A DNA stretch of 64,000 bases. Source: Setomelanomma holmii. Its lineage: Eukaryota; Ascomycota; Dothideomycetes; Pleosporales; Phaeosphaeriaceae. Positions 32,517-43,353 of the stretch are shown in pieces. The stretch's first letter is position 1. Each line of letters opens with the position of its first letter. The stretch is taken from contig ML978264.1 of NCBI GenBank assembly GCA_010015745.1, forward strand, positions 39,279 through 103,278, in the 5' to 3' direction. The position numbers were made by a program, and so were the translations under genes. Below the pieces are notes generated by a model. It saw nothing but the letters and a program-made list of their open reading frames with translations. It did not search any database and was not told the DNA's origin.

Positions 32517-33389
32517 CTACTTCTTGCTCTTCTTTCTGGCCTCAGCCTCTTTTCCTTCCTTGGTGAACCCTCCTAGTAATAATGCCTCTCTAGCAGCGGT
32601 ATTGATAATGCGGAATCGATCTGGTCCCAGCAATACACCGCCATACCAGCGCGTTACTACAACCATAACATCCCACACGTCCATTAGCTGCATGAGGTGA
32701 AGCATGCGAGACCCAGCCGCGGTTTCGCCATCGTCGTCGCAATCCTGATAGCTTGTGTCATTGGCACCCTTGATGCGCCATGCAGTCATATTGTGTGTGG
32801 CTCGTGCAGCCTTCTTGTCCGTGGCTAGTAGATGTGCAACATACTGTCGCGCTTGGGCAGGTGACGACACTGGAGCAACACGTGCCAGAAACACGGATTT
32901 CTTCTCTGACATTGCTGGCACGATGATCCACGGAGGCTCTGGACCGAGATCCGCGATGGAGTCTGGAGGTGCTGAGTTGGGGTCTTCTTCTGCATGACCT
33001 TGCTCCGCTTGATCATGCAATTGCAGATCCCCGTGCTCTTCTGCCTTTTCCAAGGCTTCCTTTACATCCTCGAGAAGGTCGTAGATGCAGGCTTCACCCG
33101 GTCGGTAAACCTCTGAGAGTACTTCTCGAACTACTCCCACCGCGCGACTGCCCATGCCTTTCGGCACATCTTGGCCAACACTCTGCGTCCCTAGCACGGA
33201 TGGTGGCGCATCCGGATAGTCTGCTGGGAATTCGATGCGAAGGACTATGGATGGGAAAGCCGGCAAGCGCAGGCTGTATATCCTCGTATCTCCTTCGATT
33301 AGTGATAATGTGCCTTCTTCAAAGATCGAGTTTATCGAGGTCAATTCATCCTCAATTGCGTCGTTTGACATGGTTGGAGGGGCACTCAC
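32517..33389 (-). CDS. YIH1: Yih1/IMPACT-family inhibitor of Gcn2
   Basis: Intronless, 290 codons; the ATG at 33371 (MSNDAIEDELTSINSIF) is an equally likely start. Residues ~8-115 form an RWD domain (EDELTSINSIFEE to LPAFPSIVLRIEFPADYPDAPPSVL), the fold by which Gcn2 and Yih1 both bind Gcn1. Residues ~165-275 are the ancient UPF0029/IMPACT domain: SEKKSVFLARVAPVSSPAQARQYVAHLLATDKKAARATHNMTAWRI and DVWDVMVVVTRWYGGVLLGPDRFRIINTAAREAL. Known role in yeast and mammals: competes with the kinase Gcn2 for Gcn1 and so dampens eIF2alpha phosphorylation in amino-acid starvation; also binds actin. Cytosolic. It is head to head with the CID-domain gene, 150 bp between start codons. Confidence 0.92.
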   Translation of the reverse strand: MSAPPTMSNDAIEDELTSINSIFEEGTLSLIEGDTRIYSLRLPAFPSIVLRIEFPADYPDAPPSVLGTQSVGQDVPKGMGSRAVGVVREVLSEVYRPGEACIYDLLEDVKEALEKAEEHGDLQLHDQAEQGHAEEDPNSAPPDSIADLGPEPPWIIVPAMSEKKSVFLARVAPVSSPAQARQYVAHLLATDKKAARATHNMTAWRIKGANDTSYQDCDDDGETAAGSRMLHLMQLMDVWDVMVVVTRWYGGVLLGPDRFRIINTAAREALLLGGFTKEGKEAEARKKSKK

Positions 33390-33539
33390 TGTTTGCGAGG
33401 GGAAAGGTGAAGCGCAAGGCGCGCTAGCACTAGTGCGAAAGCGCGAAGCTCGAAAACATTGAGCTCTGAGCTCCTCTTACAACTCATCACCAACCACCGG
33501 CACTGTCGACAGCACCGCTGGCACAGCACTCCTCTGATC

Positions 33540-35559
33540 ATGGCGCAGAATGAAACTTCCAAACGCGCTGCGTCGGTGCTGGCTATTGCGCAACACAAGT
33601 TCAAGCAAAACCTGAAAAGGGAAGACAATGAAGCCCGTCTACCACCCGTGTCCGTCGAATTGAGCTCCCAATTTCTTAGCGATATCGACGCAGTCCTTAG
33701 GCAGAATACGTCTGTGAACGTCCAGGTATCCGACTACCAAAACAATGATCACCTGTCCTTGGGAGCAGACTAATCGCGAATTGTAGAAATGTACAGGATG
33801 GATTGTCAAGCACATAGTCCCATCCAGGAACCGGATCATGTCACTTGGAGACTACCTGATCTCTGTCTCTAAATCTGTCGTGGTGGATCGGTCACAATCA
33901 GCAGCGACACGCAAGGCAGCACGCATACGATTCACGCCTCTGCTCATCATCAGCGATGTGCTTCACACTGACAAGTACCACCAACGCAGCTCAGCAAAAC
34001 AGAGCATCTTCAGCCGAGAGTCTGGTCCTTTCGTAACCGAGATCGTCGAACTAGCAGCAGCATGTGTATGCGACAAAGAGTCGCAAACCGAGTCCAGGCT
34101 GCGAGCGCTCCTCAATTACTGGGCAATCAATGAGCTGCTCAGTCAAGACAACCTCAAAGCGATTCGAGATCGAGCAGACGAGGCATTTCTCATTGCACAA
34201 GGCGGGACGCCAGCTCGCAAAAGGAACTATTTACTTCCCGAATATCACGGTGATCGAAACGCACCATGGTACGACCTGCCAGTAGCGTACATGCTCGATC
34301 AAATGATCACGAACCCGAACCGGCCCATCGATCCTCGTCGTATCAAAGTCGCCAGGCTAGACAAAAAGCCCGTGTCTTCACGCGTTCGCAATCTACTCAA
34401 TACCTACTTTGAGAATATCGACCTCAAGTATGTGCCGACTGGCGACAATCCGACCGGCGAGACTCACAAATACAAGCTGTGGCTGGATCCCATGGGTCAG
34501 CTGGTGAAGCAGAACAAAGAGTCTGGAGACACGAGCGCAGTCTGTAACGGGTACGGCTGGTCCACAAAGCTCTGCCAGGACATGCAGAAAGACGGGGTAC
34601 CAGAGACCATCAGGAAGGCTCGTGAAGAGGCACAGCGGGAGGCGGAAATGGAAATGGCGCGGCCACCACCCCAGCAACGCAACAGATCTACGCGTCACTA
34701 CTCTCGGTCTCCTGCTCGTGAGCACACTCGATCTCCACGGTCACCGCGACGACGCCGTTCTCCGTCTACAGATTCAGAGTATGGGCGCCATCGCAATAGA
34801 CGCGATCGTGGCCATAGTCGCGCATCCTCCAAGTCATCGTATGACAGCTGGGACAGTCGCTCCAATAGCCGAACGCGATCACACAGTCGCCGTAGCGGTG
34901 TCTCACCCAAACACAATGGCAGACACACCGACGATCGCGGTGGCAACCAAGATGATGGAGCTCGTAACTCAGCGCGACCGCCAACCAGACCTTACGGCGG
35001 GAACTCGTCCGATTCGAAATTACGATGGAACGCGCCAATTGGGCCTGCGCGACCTGCACCTTTGCCCAGCAATGGCCAATATCCTCCTCCTCCCCCTCCA
35101 CTACCGCAGTACGGTCAAGCATTCTCCCAGCCTCCACAACCTCCATTCAATGCACCACATTTCCCTCCGCCACCGATGCCTCACCAGTTTCCGGGGCAGT
35201 TCCCACCACCTCCACCTCCTCCGTTCCAGCCAGGAGCATTCCCCGGTGATATACCCCCTCCTCCACCGCCCAACTTCAGCGGCCCATTTCCACCGCCGCC
35301 AACCAATGTGGCTGCCATGCCCAACAAACCCCACAACTTCAGTGGAGCTCAATTCGGAAACAATGCCTACAGCAACAATTTTGGTTATCAAAATCAAGGA
35401 GGCTTTCAGGGCGGTCCAAATCAAGGCAATCATCCAAGTGGTCAGAACCAGGGCGGCTTCCAAGGTGGACGAGGTGGCTATAGAGGCGGCTATCAAGGTA
35501 GTGGGAACAATGGTAGAGGTGGGTATGGCGGTCAGCAGCGTGGTGGGCGATGGAACTAA
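33540..35559 (+). CDS. CID-domain RNA-processing protein with RS, Pro-rich and Gly-rich tails
   Basis: Two exons (33540-33725, 33787-35559) around a 61-bp intron with a GACTAAT branch; 652 residues. The splice gives NVNVQKCTGWIVKHIVPSRNRIMSLGDYLISVSKS. The helical N-terminal region (residues ~45-150: IMSLGDYLISV, TPLLIISDVLHTDKY, LRALLNYWAINELLSQDNLKAIRDRADEAF) matches a CTD-interacting (VHS/ENTH-like) domain of the kind in SCAF, CHERP and related spliceosome- or Pol II-linked proteins. It is followed by an Arg/Ser-Arg-Asp region (~363-443), long poly-Pro tracts (~483-573) and an Asn/Gly-rich RGG-like end (~596-652, FQGGRGGYRGGYQG). This is a nuclear RNA-binding architecture; a precise orthologue name is not certain. 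Confidence 0.8.
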
Positions 35560-35950
35560 TGAGCGCAAGCTGACAGCTCCACACGAATTGGTGCGGTAAC
35601 GACATAAGGCCATGTCATTAGCTATGCCGCACAGACACCTGCAAGCCATTGAAAAACTTCTGATCATATTTATTATGCTTTCCTCCATCTCTGCTTTGTG
35701 TTATTTGTGACCCTCCTGGAATGCAAGTGCAATCTTCGAACTATTGCTGTTCTGCTCTCACCTCTCACGCGCGGTGACCTTACGCGTCAGTGCAACGCGT
35801 TCATTGGCTGCAGGAGTACGTAGCTCGGCTCGGATAGTCCCGCAGTTCACTACCACTCTTTATGTCTTTTCTACTCTTTTGAGAACTGCACCTGCTGACA
35901 ATGGCTACTACGAACAGCTCTATCAGCGCTACATCTGAGCGCGCCATGTA
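35560..35950. other. Intergenic, no gene seen
   Basis: 391 bp: 3' UTR of the CID gene and promoter of the chromodomain gene. Nothing specific recognised. Confidence 0.45.
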
Positions 35951-38900
35951 ATGTCTTCGCAAAAGCGCAAGCGCACCACACATCGGTCTAAGCCCGCGAA
36001 ACGACCAAAGTACACCGAGTCGGGCGACATCGAGACATCTCCCAGCGAACAACTGTGGGAGGCTGACAGCATACTACAAGAGCGGCGCATTGGACGGCGG
36101 CTTCAATACTTGATCAAATGGAAAGGCATTGACCCGAATACTGGAGAGGACTACGAGCCAACGTGGGAGCCAGAAGAGAACCCGACTGCGGCTCTTCTCG
36201 CAGACTGGGAAGAGCTTAAGGCTCGACAAAACGTCGCCAGCGCGGATCCAGTCGCGGAGGCCAGTAGACCCGGAGGACACCCCAAGAAACGCCAGGAAGA
36301 TATCCCACAGCCACGTCCAAGTCGCAAGTCGTGCGTCGTACAAAGCAGTCCGGAGCCATCGACAGCTCACTCCTACCTTGCATCCTCACAACCATCTGCA
36401 CTGGCTCGCGATAGTTTTATGCCAGCCGCTGCTTTCAGCGCCCTCACGACCCCAATAGGCCCGTCGACAGCATCGAGGCGTGTGTCACCGCGAGTGCAAC
36501 TTAAGCATCCAAGTGGTGAACTTGATCTGGGCGAGTACGAACGGTTCTCTCAACTCGCGCCCTCGAATCCTCCTTCCAAAGAATCGCAAACCCAAGAGAG
36601 AGACCTCGATAGCTCGCAGGTCTTTGCAGCAGTCTCACCATATCGATCCTCCGGCGTTGTGCCAGATTCACAGAGCTCAGCGGGGAAGAGAAGCTTCGCG
36701 ACAGCCACACAGCAAACGACCAGCACGACTCAGCAGAGCTCGACTACGAGCGAGACGCAGGAGGACGTGACAGAGGATTCGGTGCGTTTGCATACGTCAC
36801 AGATAGACTTGGACTTGTTTGCTAACGAGTGCTCTCAGGGTATTCTTGAAATAGTGCAGGCAGGTGCATCGCGCGTACATTCACCAGCAAGATCAATCCC
36901 TGAGACAGTCTACGACAACACAGCAGATTCCCAAAGTCAACGTCGTCGAGCGCAATCTCCAGAGCGCATCGAGATCGAGAGTTCACCCGAGAGCGTAGAG
37001 AGCGACTCGCTATTCATACCAGAACATCCCGAGGAAGAACACCGAGAGGTCGGCCGCACACATCAGGAAGTCAACGTGCAGCTTGGTGCGCAAGTAGAGG
37101 GGCAGCGTGAAGACAGCGGATCTGCCTCACAGCAAGTTGCGCCGGCGAATCGCCCCAGCAGTGCTCCGGCAATTGAATCGCCAACACCGTCGCAAGACCT
37201 CGATCTCCCTGCAGACAAAACCACACAAGCAGGACGTCATCTTCGAGAGCAGTCGGCGCCTACTACCATAGATAGCTGTCCTGGCGGCGAACCCCAGTCC
37301 GCTGCGAGTCCAACAGCGCAAGAGACTGCTGAGCGCACGAACGATCCGTCACTGTTGACAAACCTTGAGCCAGCTCGAGAGGACATCGAAGCAGGTGAAC
37401 AAGACGGCGAGATAACTGGAAAGCTGCTTGCTGTAGTTGGTGCAAAGGAACCGCCACAGATTAGCGAGCCCCAACCTCTTGGTAGCCAAGACCTAATAAA
37501 GGCAAGTATAGCCGAGCATTCGGTCCAAGACGAGGTCGCTCAGTTCCCGTTCCACGCACAACACCCACTTCACGAAGCGCACGAATCTGCACACCCCGCG
37601 GAACCTGTACCAAATCAGCAACCTAGTATCGTTCCCCCTGTTGCTAACTTTGCAGACGCCCACGCTGCAGCAGTCGATCAAACACTTCCGAAGGAAGCGT
37701 CGGCTTGCAATAGCGTGAATAGTCCTTTGCCAGCGTCGATTGCTACCGCAATTAAAAGTCAACCACTCTCTAACGAGCTGCTGGTTCGTTCCACTCAACC
37801 TGACGACGACAACTACTCCAAGGAGCTTGCAGAGTCCGAACCTCATCAAGACCCTTCACCCCTCTTCGAATCAGAGCAGCAGACGGAATCAGAATCTATC
37901 GTGCAATTAACTTACCACTCTCAAGAGACACGCGAAGCATCTGTTCGCCGTCGCGACTTTGCTTTCGAGTCACTCGTGCCTCATTCGACTGGTCAATCTA
38001 CGTCGTCTCGTGAGCAAAACGCTCAAGTCATACCGGCGGATAACGACTTGAGCACCCAAGACAACACGACTGAGAGCATACGTCCAACGATTGAGAAGGT
38101 CGACGCTCCTGTGCAGTCCAGTCCAGACTCGAGGCACGACTCGTCGCAGGAGACGCCTGACAGGCAACTGAGCTCGCACGAGCACAGTTCATCTCCTATA
38201 CCACAACCGCCAAACGATTCGCCAGGAACTCTTGACTCAAACATTCCAGCACGGCCTAAGACGCCAATACCGACGTCTTCAATATCCGTCATGGCTAGCC
38301 AAGACACTGGCGCGGAAATGGAGCGATGGTTGAAGGAACGGATAGCCAAAAGACAGCAGGAGAATCCGTTTATGCCAAGGTCGCGCATAAAAAGCTCGCA
38401 ATTCTCTCCATCCTCAGCTGTAACGCCCGCAGGCAGTCCAAGTCTGCTGAACTCGGGCCGACGCGTGCCCAAGAGGGGCCTGTTGCCCTCGGTCGACGGT
38501 ACAAGATCGCCTTCTACTGTGCCTGACCGCTTGCCGGCGCCACCAGCACCAACCTCGCTCAGGACCATTGCACTCACTCAAAGTGTCCCACAACCAGCAG
38601 AGGAAGCTCGGGAAGAACCCGCAGGGCGTTTGAGCGAAGACGTGCCCGACCAGCCAGTACAGATTGCAAAACCAGCTGTACCTGCGATTGTCACGACGCA
38701 TCCTACTGTACCCGAGGCTTCCTCATCCGATGATGAAGAGCTCATGGATGTCAGTGACGATGATGACGACACTGCTAGTCTGCTCAATGACGACCTTTCC
38801 TTGGCAGTTGAAGAGCACGTCGTGCCACTCTTCATCGAAGGAAGACAAAGCGACATGTACTCGGCATATATCAAGCAGAAGCAGGAGTTGCTCAACGGGT

Positions 38901-40648
38901 TCATCATGGATCCTCAAGGCTTTGAGCCACTTGCACAAGTCGATGAGGTCCTCTCCTACCTCAGAGCCATTGAAACCCACATCGATCTGGTCTTTGCTGA
39001 GGCTCAGGATGTTTCTGAGGATGCTATGAGCAAAGGAACCCAGATCAAATTTGCTGCGCAATTTGGCATGGAGAATTCGACGAAATTCAGGTTCCTGCAT
39101 TTATTGTTTCATGCTCTGCGAGATCAACAAAAGCATGTCGTCCTAGTGGTCGAAGAGAACAGGGATTCGTTGTTCAACATTATCGAGACCTTCTGTGAGG
39201 CCAACTTCATCGATTACAACATGCCGACCAAAGGACGTCGCGCAGATCCAGCGACCGTGGAAGGCTCACTTTCGGTCTCTGTCCTGCCGGACAATACGTC
39301 GCCTAATCTGCGACCTGCCGATGTCATCATCTGCTTGAATGGCGTACAAGACGCCACCCAAATCCGAACGAAGAACTGGGCGGCCAATCCAGAAGTCGAA
39401 GTTGTCCCTGTCCTTCACCTCGTCATTCCCAGGACGGTCGGCCACATCGAGCGCTACTTGTCTTCATCATTAGACCGACGAGACCGAATCCACACCATCT
39501 TGGCAAGTCTCGGCCAGATGCGCGACGAACTCGGAAAGCCCATTGACGAGGATACGCCCCACGCTCTCATCGCCGCTGCTCAAGTGGCGAACTGGCTAAC
39601 AGCGTCGCCAAAGGACAAGGGTGTGTGGCCGCTCGGGTCGATTGGCAGCGTCAAAGACGTTGTGGAGTATCAGACTCAGATGTCGCAAACATCGGCCACT
39701 TCGCCGCCGCCGGAACGTGCAAAGCGCCCTCACGATGATGAGGAGCTTGATTCCGCCAAACGTATGCGCTTCACTCCTCAGCCGCAGAATGCTCCCGCAT
39801 CAAGCGGTAATAATGATAACGACGTGACCCGGATAAGCGATTCGATGCCTGGTACAGCGAGGGACGACATCTCAGCACACAATGCCCGATTAGCACGCAT
39901 CGAAGAAGCATATCAACAGGAACACTTCGCTCGTAAGCTCGAAGCAGCTCGTTACGCCGAAAAGGAAAGCATGTGGGAAAAACAGCAATACGTGCATGAA
40001 GACCTGTCCAAGCAGTACCGCTTGTTGCTCGGTAAGCAGCAATCGAATGAGGAGAAGCTCGAAACCATGACCAAGAACAACGACACTCTCCGTGAGCGTC
40101 TCGCTACCCGTACAACAGAAATGGGCACGCTTAGAGAACAGCTCACTGAACAGCGCAACACGCACCTTCTCTCTGACGACGCCAAAATCGCAGAAATCAC
40201 AAGACTGCGGACCGACCTCGCCACTGCAAACGACGACAAGTCCCGCGCCCTTAAGACCGCACAAACTTCTGACAGCACCCTTGAATACATGAAAGAACAA
40301 TACCGCGCCGCCCAAGATGCAGCCACCACCACACAGTCAACTGTATCCGAGCTCGAAGACCAAATCCAAAAGCTCACACACCAAGCCTCCGGCGAGCCCA
40401 CGAAACTCAAAGCTATGCATCTCGACCGCCAGTACGAAAACCTCGCGAACCAGGTCAAGGCGCTCAAGGCTGAGAATGGGATTTTGAGGACGAGCTTGAA
40501 GCAAAAAGATGAGGAATTGGCGCGCGCGAAGATGAGTGCAGGAAGGATGGGTGTGGGGACTAGGGCGGCGAGTGCGACGCCGAAGCCGAGGAGCAGGGCT
40601 GCGAGTCCCATGGCGGGGGGTCGGTTGAGTTATTTGAGGAATGGGTAG
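35951..40648 (+). CDS. Chromodomain plus HDA2/3-domain protein, candidate HDAC-complex (CDP-2/HCHC-like) subunit
   Basis: 1,565 codons in one frame. Residues ~36-88 are a chromodomain (LWEADSILQERRIGRRLQYLIKWKGI..YEPTWEPEEN) with the aromatic Trp/Tyr positions used to bind methyl-lysine. A long disordered Ser/Gln/Glu-rich middle follows, then ~930-1245 an HDA2/3-type helicase-like domain (AAQFGMENSTKFRFLHLLFHALRDQQKHVVLVVEENRDSLFNIIETF, DVIICLNGVQDATQ, VLHLVIPRTVGHIERYL), and a coiled coil at ~1313-1523. Hda2/Hda3 scaffold the class II deacetylase Hda1 in yeast; Neurospora has a chromodomain subunit, CDP-2, in the HCHC complex with HP1 and HDA-1. A role in heterochromatin deacetylation is inferred. 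A 57-bp stretch at 36782-36838 has GTGCGT, TGCTAAC and CTCAG signals and may be an in-frame intron, giving 1,546 residues. Confidence 0.83.
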   Translation: MSSQKRKRTTHRSKPAKRPKYTESGDIETSPSEQLWEADSILQERRIGRRLQYLIKWKGIDPNTGEDYEPTWEPEENPTAALLADWEELKARQNVASADPVAEASRPGGHPKKRQEDIPQPRPSRKSCVVQSSPEPSTAHSYLASSQPSALARDSFMPAAAFSALTTPIGPSTASRRVSPRVQLKHPSGELDLGEYERFSQLAPSNPPSKESQTQERDLDSSQVFAAVSPYRSSGVVPDSQSSAGKRSFATATQQTTSTTQQSSTTSETQEDVTEDSVRLHTSQIDLDLFANECSQGILEIVQAGASRVHSPARSIPETVYDNTADSQSQRRRAQSPERIEIESSPESVESDSLFIPEHPEEEHREVGRTHQEVNVQLGAQVEGQREDSGSASQQVAPANRPSSAPAIESPTPSQDLDLPADKTTQAGRHLREQSAPTTIDSCPGGEPQSAASPTAQETAERTNDPSLLTNLEPAREDIEAGEQDGEITGKLLAVVGAKEPPQISEPQPLGSQDLIKASIAEHSVQDEVAQFPFHAQHPLHEAHESAHPAEPVPNQQPSIVPPVANFADAHAAAVDQTLPKEASACNSVNSPLPASIATAIKSQPLSNELLVRSTQPDDDNYSKELAESEPHQDPSPLFESEQQTESESIVQLTYHSQETREASVRRRDFAFESLVPHSTGQSTSSREQNAQVIPADNDLSTQDNTTESIRPTIEKVDAPVQSSPDSRHDSSQETPDRQLSSHEHSSSPIPQPPNDSPGTLDSNIPARPKTPIPTSSISVMASQDTGAEMERWLKERIAKRQQENPFMPRSRIKSSQFSPSSAVTPAGSPSLLNSGRRVPKRGLLPSVDGTRSPSTVPDRLPAPPAPTSLRTIALTQSVPQPAEEAREEPAGRLSEDVPDQPVQIAKPAVPAIVTTHPTVPEASSSDDEELMDVSDDDDDTASLLNDDLSLAVEEHVVPLFIEGRQSDMYSAYIKQKQELLNGFIMDPQGFEPLAQVDEVLSYLRAIETHIDLVFAEAQDVSEDAMSKGTQIKFAAQFGMENSTKFRFLHLLFHALRDQQKHVVLVVEENRDSLFNIIETFCEANFIDYNMPTKGRRADPATVEGSLSVSVLPDNTSPNLRPADVIICLNGVQDATQIRTKNWAANPEVEVVPVLHLVIPRTVGHIERYLSSSLDRRDRIHTILASLGQMRDELGKPIDEDTPHALIAAAQVANWLTASPKDKGVWPLGSIGSVKDVVEYQTQMSQTSATSPPPERAKRPHDDEELDSAKRMRFTPQPQNAPASSGNNDNDVTRISDSMPGTARDDISAHNARLARIEEAYQQEHFARKLEAARYAEKESMWEKQQYVHEDLSKQYRLLLGKQQSNEEKLETMTKNNDTLRERLATRTTEMGTLREQLTEQRNTHLLSDDAKIAEITRLRTDLATANDDKSRALKTAQTSDSTLEYMKEQYRAAQDAATTTQSTVSELEDQIQKLTHQASGEPTKLKAMHLDRQYENLANQVKALKAENGILRTSLKQKDEELARAKMSAGRMGVGTRAASATPKPRSRAASPMAGGRLSYLRNG

Positions 40649-40947
40649 GTGGTGGTGGAGATAAGGGTTGGGAGGGTGGACGTAAGGCTGGCGTCTTTGG
40701 GCCAGTGGTAAGGAAAGCACGACCCAAAGGTGTGGGGTTTAACGATTCTCTTTGTGTTTGGGCGGCATTTGCATTTGGGAGATCACGCTGTGGGCTTGAC
40801 ATTTGGGCGTTGAGAGGGCGTGAGTTCGATTGCGAACATGGGTATCTGAAATCTATTGGCGTGCAGCATCATGCAGACGACTTGTTCATGTTTTCGCCTC
40901 CAAGTCTCACCCACGGGTCTTATTTCACTATATGTGGTCATGATACT

Positions 40948-43353
40948 TCAACTCTGCTCCCCAGCTCTCCCAAAAGCAATCTCCATTCTCTTCTGATGCG
41001 CCGCCCTCCTCTTCGCCTGCGCAGACATCGGCTTCGAACCAATCGCAGGACCAATCACCGCTGTAAGTGATGCTCGATCTACATCCGAGCGCTGCTGTGG
41101 TGCTTGCAACAGCTCTGTGTTCCGATGCGACGATGAAGGCTCCTCATCGGTGCTTTGATGTGGTTGTGAGCTCGATATTTTGGTGGTAGGTGGTAGGAAT
41201 GCTTCAGGATGCGGCACTGGAGGTGGCGGTCGTGCTGGCTGAGGAATTTGACTTGAGGTTGATTGAGAGCTGGGGCTAAATTGGACGTAACTTTGTTGTA
41301 GAAGTGCTTGTTGGTGTGTGGAGAGATCGATGTCATCAGAGCTAGGTTCCACATCAATTGTAGAGGTCCTAGATGATGATTCAGATAAAGGTGATGCGCT
41401 GCTGTCAGGTGGCTGGGAGGGAGTCTCGTTGTGAAGTCTTGGAGATGATGTGAAGAAGCTTGCATCGATTCTCGATGCTGATGAAAGTGGCTTTCGGGTG
41501 ATGCTGCTGGTCATGCTTCGTATGAATGCAGCGCGTTCTCGTGATTCTGCAACCCGTGGCCGTAGTCCTAGCCCCAAAGTAGTTGTCGTGTTCTGATTCT
41601 CTCCTTGCTCTCCTTGTGTCGAAGACTGCTGCTTGCATGGGTCGAAGATGGATGGTGGTGATATGAGACCAGATGTGCTATATAGAGATGGAACATCGAC
41701 TGTCGAGTTCGGAGCGGTGACTTGTGCGACAGCCGGACACGATAGGACCGAGATTGATGGCGACTGCGAGTTCGACTCTGCATCCCACTCGATGCTTTCG
41801 ATCTTATCACTTTGTGAACCTGGTATGACCAGCCAGTCCGCCCAGTCTGCCAAGTCTTCTGTGAGTGATGATTGACTCTGCACGTGTGGCAGTTCCGAAG
41901 GAAGCGATCGATGTCTGCCAACATGTCGCTTTATGAAGACAGGGGTGGGAGAGTAGCGTTTAGCCACTTGCGATACGGTGATCATGCCGGTCGTGGAGGT
42001 AGAGTCGTTGCGCTCGATGGTCTTCTCGTCGAGCGTAGGCATTGGCTTGATGACGTCTATAGATGTGCGTGGTCCAAGTCCAGAACTACCAGCGTTCTGC
42101 AATCGTTCAGAGTGACTCAAGGGAGGAACGCTGTCCAGCGATGCTCTCGATTGGCCCGATAGACTGTGTCGAGGCGACGGGAAGTGATCAAGAGAGCTGC
42201 AGGTGGTCGTAATTTCATGGTCCGAAGGGTAGTGCAGGTCGCGAAATAGCGGGTTCGTATTTGATGTACCATCGTGTGAGAATTGCGTTGAGGATTGCTC
42301 GTTAGTTCTGTTGAAATATGTCTGGCGAATAAATGAGCGTCTATAGGCGTTGCGCGTTCGCGGAGATGAAGATGAGCTCGGATTTTCTATGTTTGCTAGG
42401 TCTGCTGGAGTGCTTCCGGGTAGTTCAGCAGGTGTAGAGTTGACTGATCGAGCTAGTTCCAGTCAGTCTAGCTATCGCACATCATTGCGTGAACGTTACC
42501 TACTCTCTATGCTGTCCTCGGCGCGAGATAAGTGGAGACTCGATAAAGACAGATTCTTCTGGCCCATGCGATACTCTCTCCTCGAATACGGGCCTCGCAG
42601 AACTTGCGTGTTGTCATTCTTCACCCATGGTTGCACTGGGGCTTCGTAGATCGGATCTTGCCACGTCCCGTTGGTAACACCGCAAAGCTCGACGGTTTGC
42701 ATAATGTTGATGGCAGTGACAAGACTTTGGTGACATGATGCAAGTAGCTGTTGCTTGCTCTGCAGTCTTTTCTGATGACTGGAAATCCATTCGAATTTCC
42801 TTTTAAGCCCAACTGGTCCGCCGTCGTCCCCAGCAACACGGAAGGTATCCATATAGCTGCCAATATCATTAAGCGCGCGGCGCACGTCGATGAGAATAGT
42901 ATCAATCCATGACTTCCGATCTGGCCAGGCTTCTAAGAAGTTCGTGACTGCTGGTGACAGGTATAATCGCGAACCTTCTGTGAGGTCATGGTGTACACGG
43001 TGTATTAGAAATGCCAATGCCTGCGACTCTGCCGAAGCTTTATTCGAGGACGACACGAAATTCGCGAACTTTAGAGCTGTTGTGATCGAAGCAGGTTCAT
43101 CGGAGCTGTCCACAGTCGCTATGTCTTCCTTGGAAACTGTCTCAACTTGGGTTTGCCTCGCGCGTTCGTTGGTACGACCAGCCCTGCGCTGAAAGTATTT
43201 CAGCCTTGCGCCGTCGGTCTCCGAATCGCCTGGGGCGGGTCGCTCCTGGCGATGCAAGCCCTCCGGCAGGAAGAGGCCAGCAGCGGGTAGCATAATGCTC
43301 GCACTTAGGAAATTTACGCGCCAGGGCCCATTCAGATGAGTTGGAATGCTCAA
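40948..43353 (-). CDS. Uncharacterised fungal protein, largely disordered
   Basis: Two exons (43353-42504, 42453 excluded; 42452-40948) joined over a 51-bp intron (42453-42503, branch GACTGAC); 784 residues. I do not recognise the family. Residues ~70-240 are predicted-looking helical (ALAFLIHRVHHDLTEGSRLYLSP, SWIDTILIDVRRALNDIGSYMDTF, LKRKFEWISSHQKRLQSKQQLLASCHQSLVTAINIM), reminiscent of the N-terminal helical domains of fungal signalling proteins, but this is only a resemblance. The rest is Ser/Pro/Thr-rich and probably disordered, with poly-Pro (PARPPPPVPHPE) and a basic C end (SAQAKRRAAHQKRMEIAFGR). The frame stays open through both exons and over the splice, which supports a real gene. 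No membrane segment. Confidence 0.72.

Noticed and set aside
34622..35599. 325-codon overlapping plus-strand frame
   Set aside because: Alternative frame inside the RS/Pro-rich part of the CID gene; low-complexity repeats keep several frames open.
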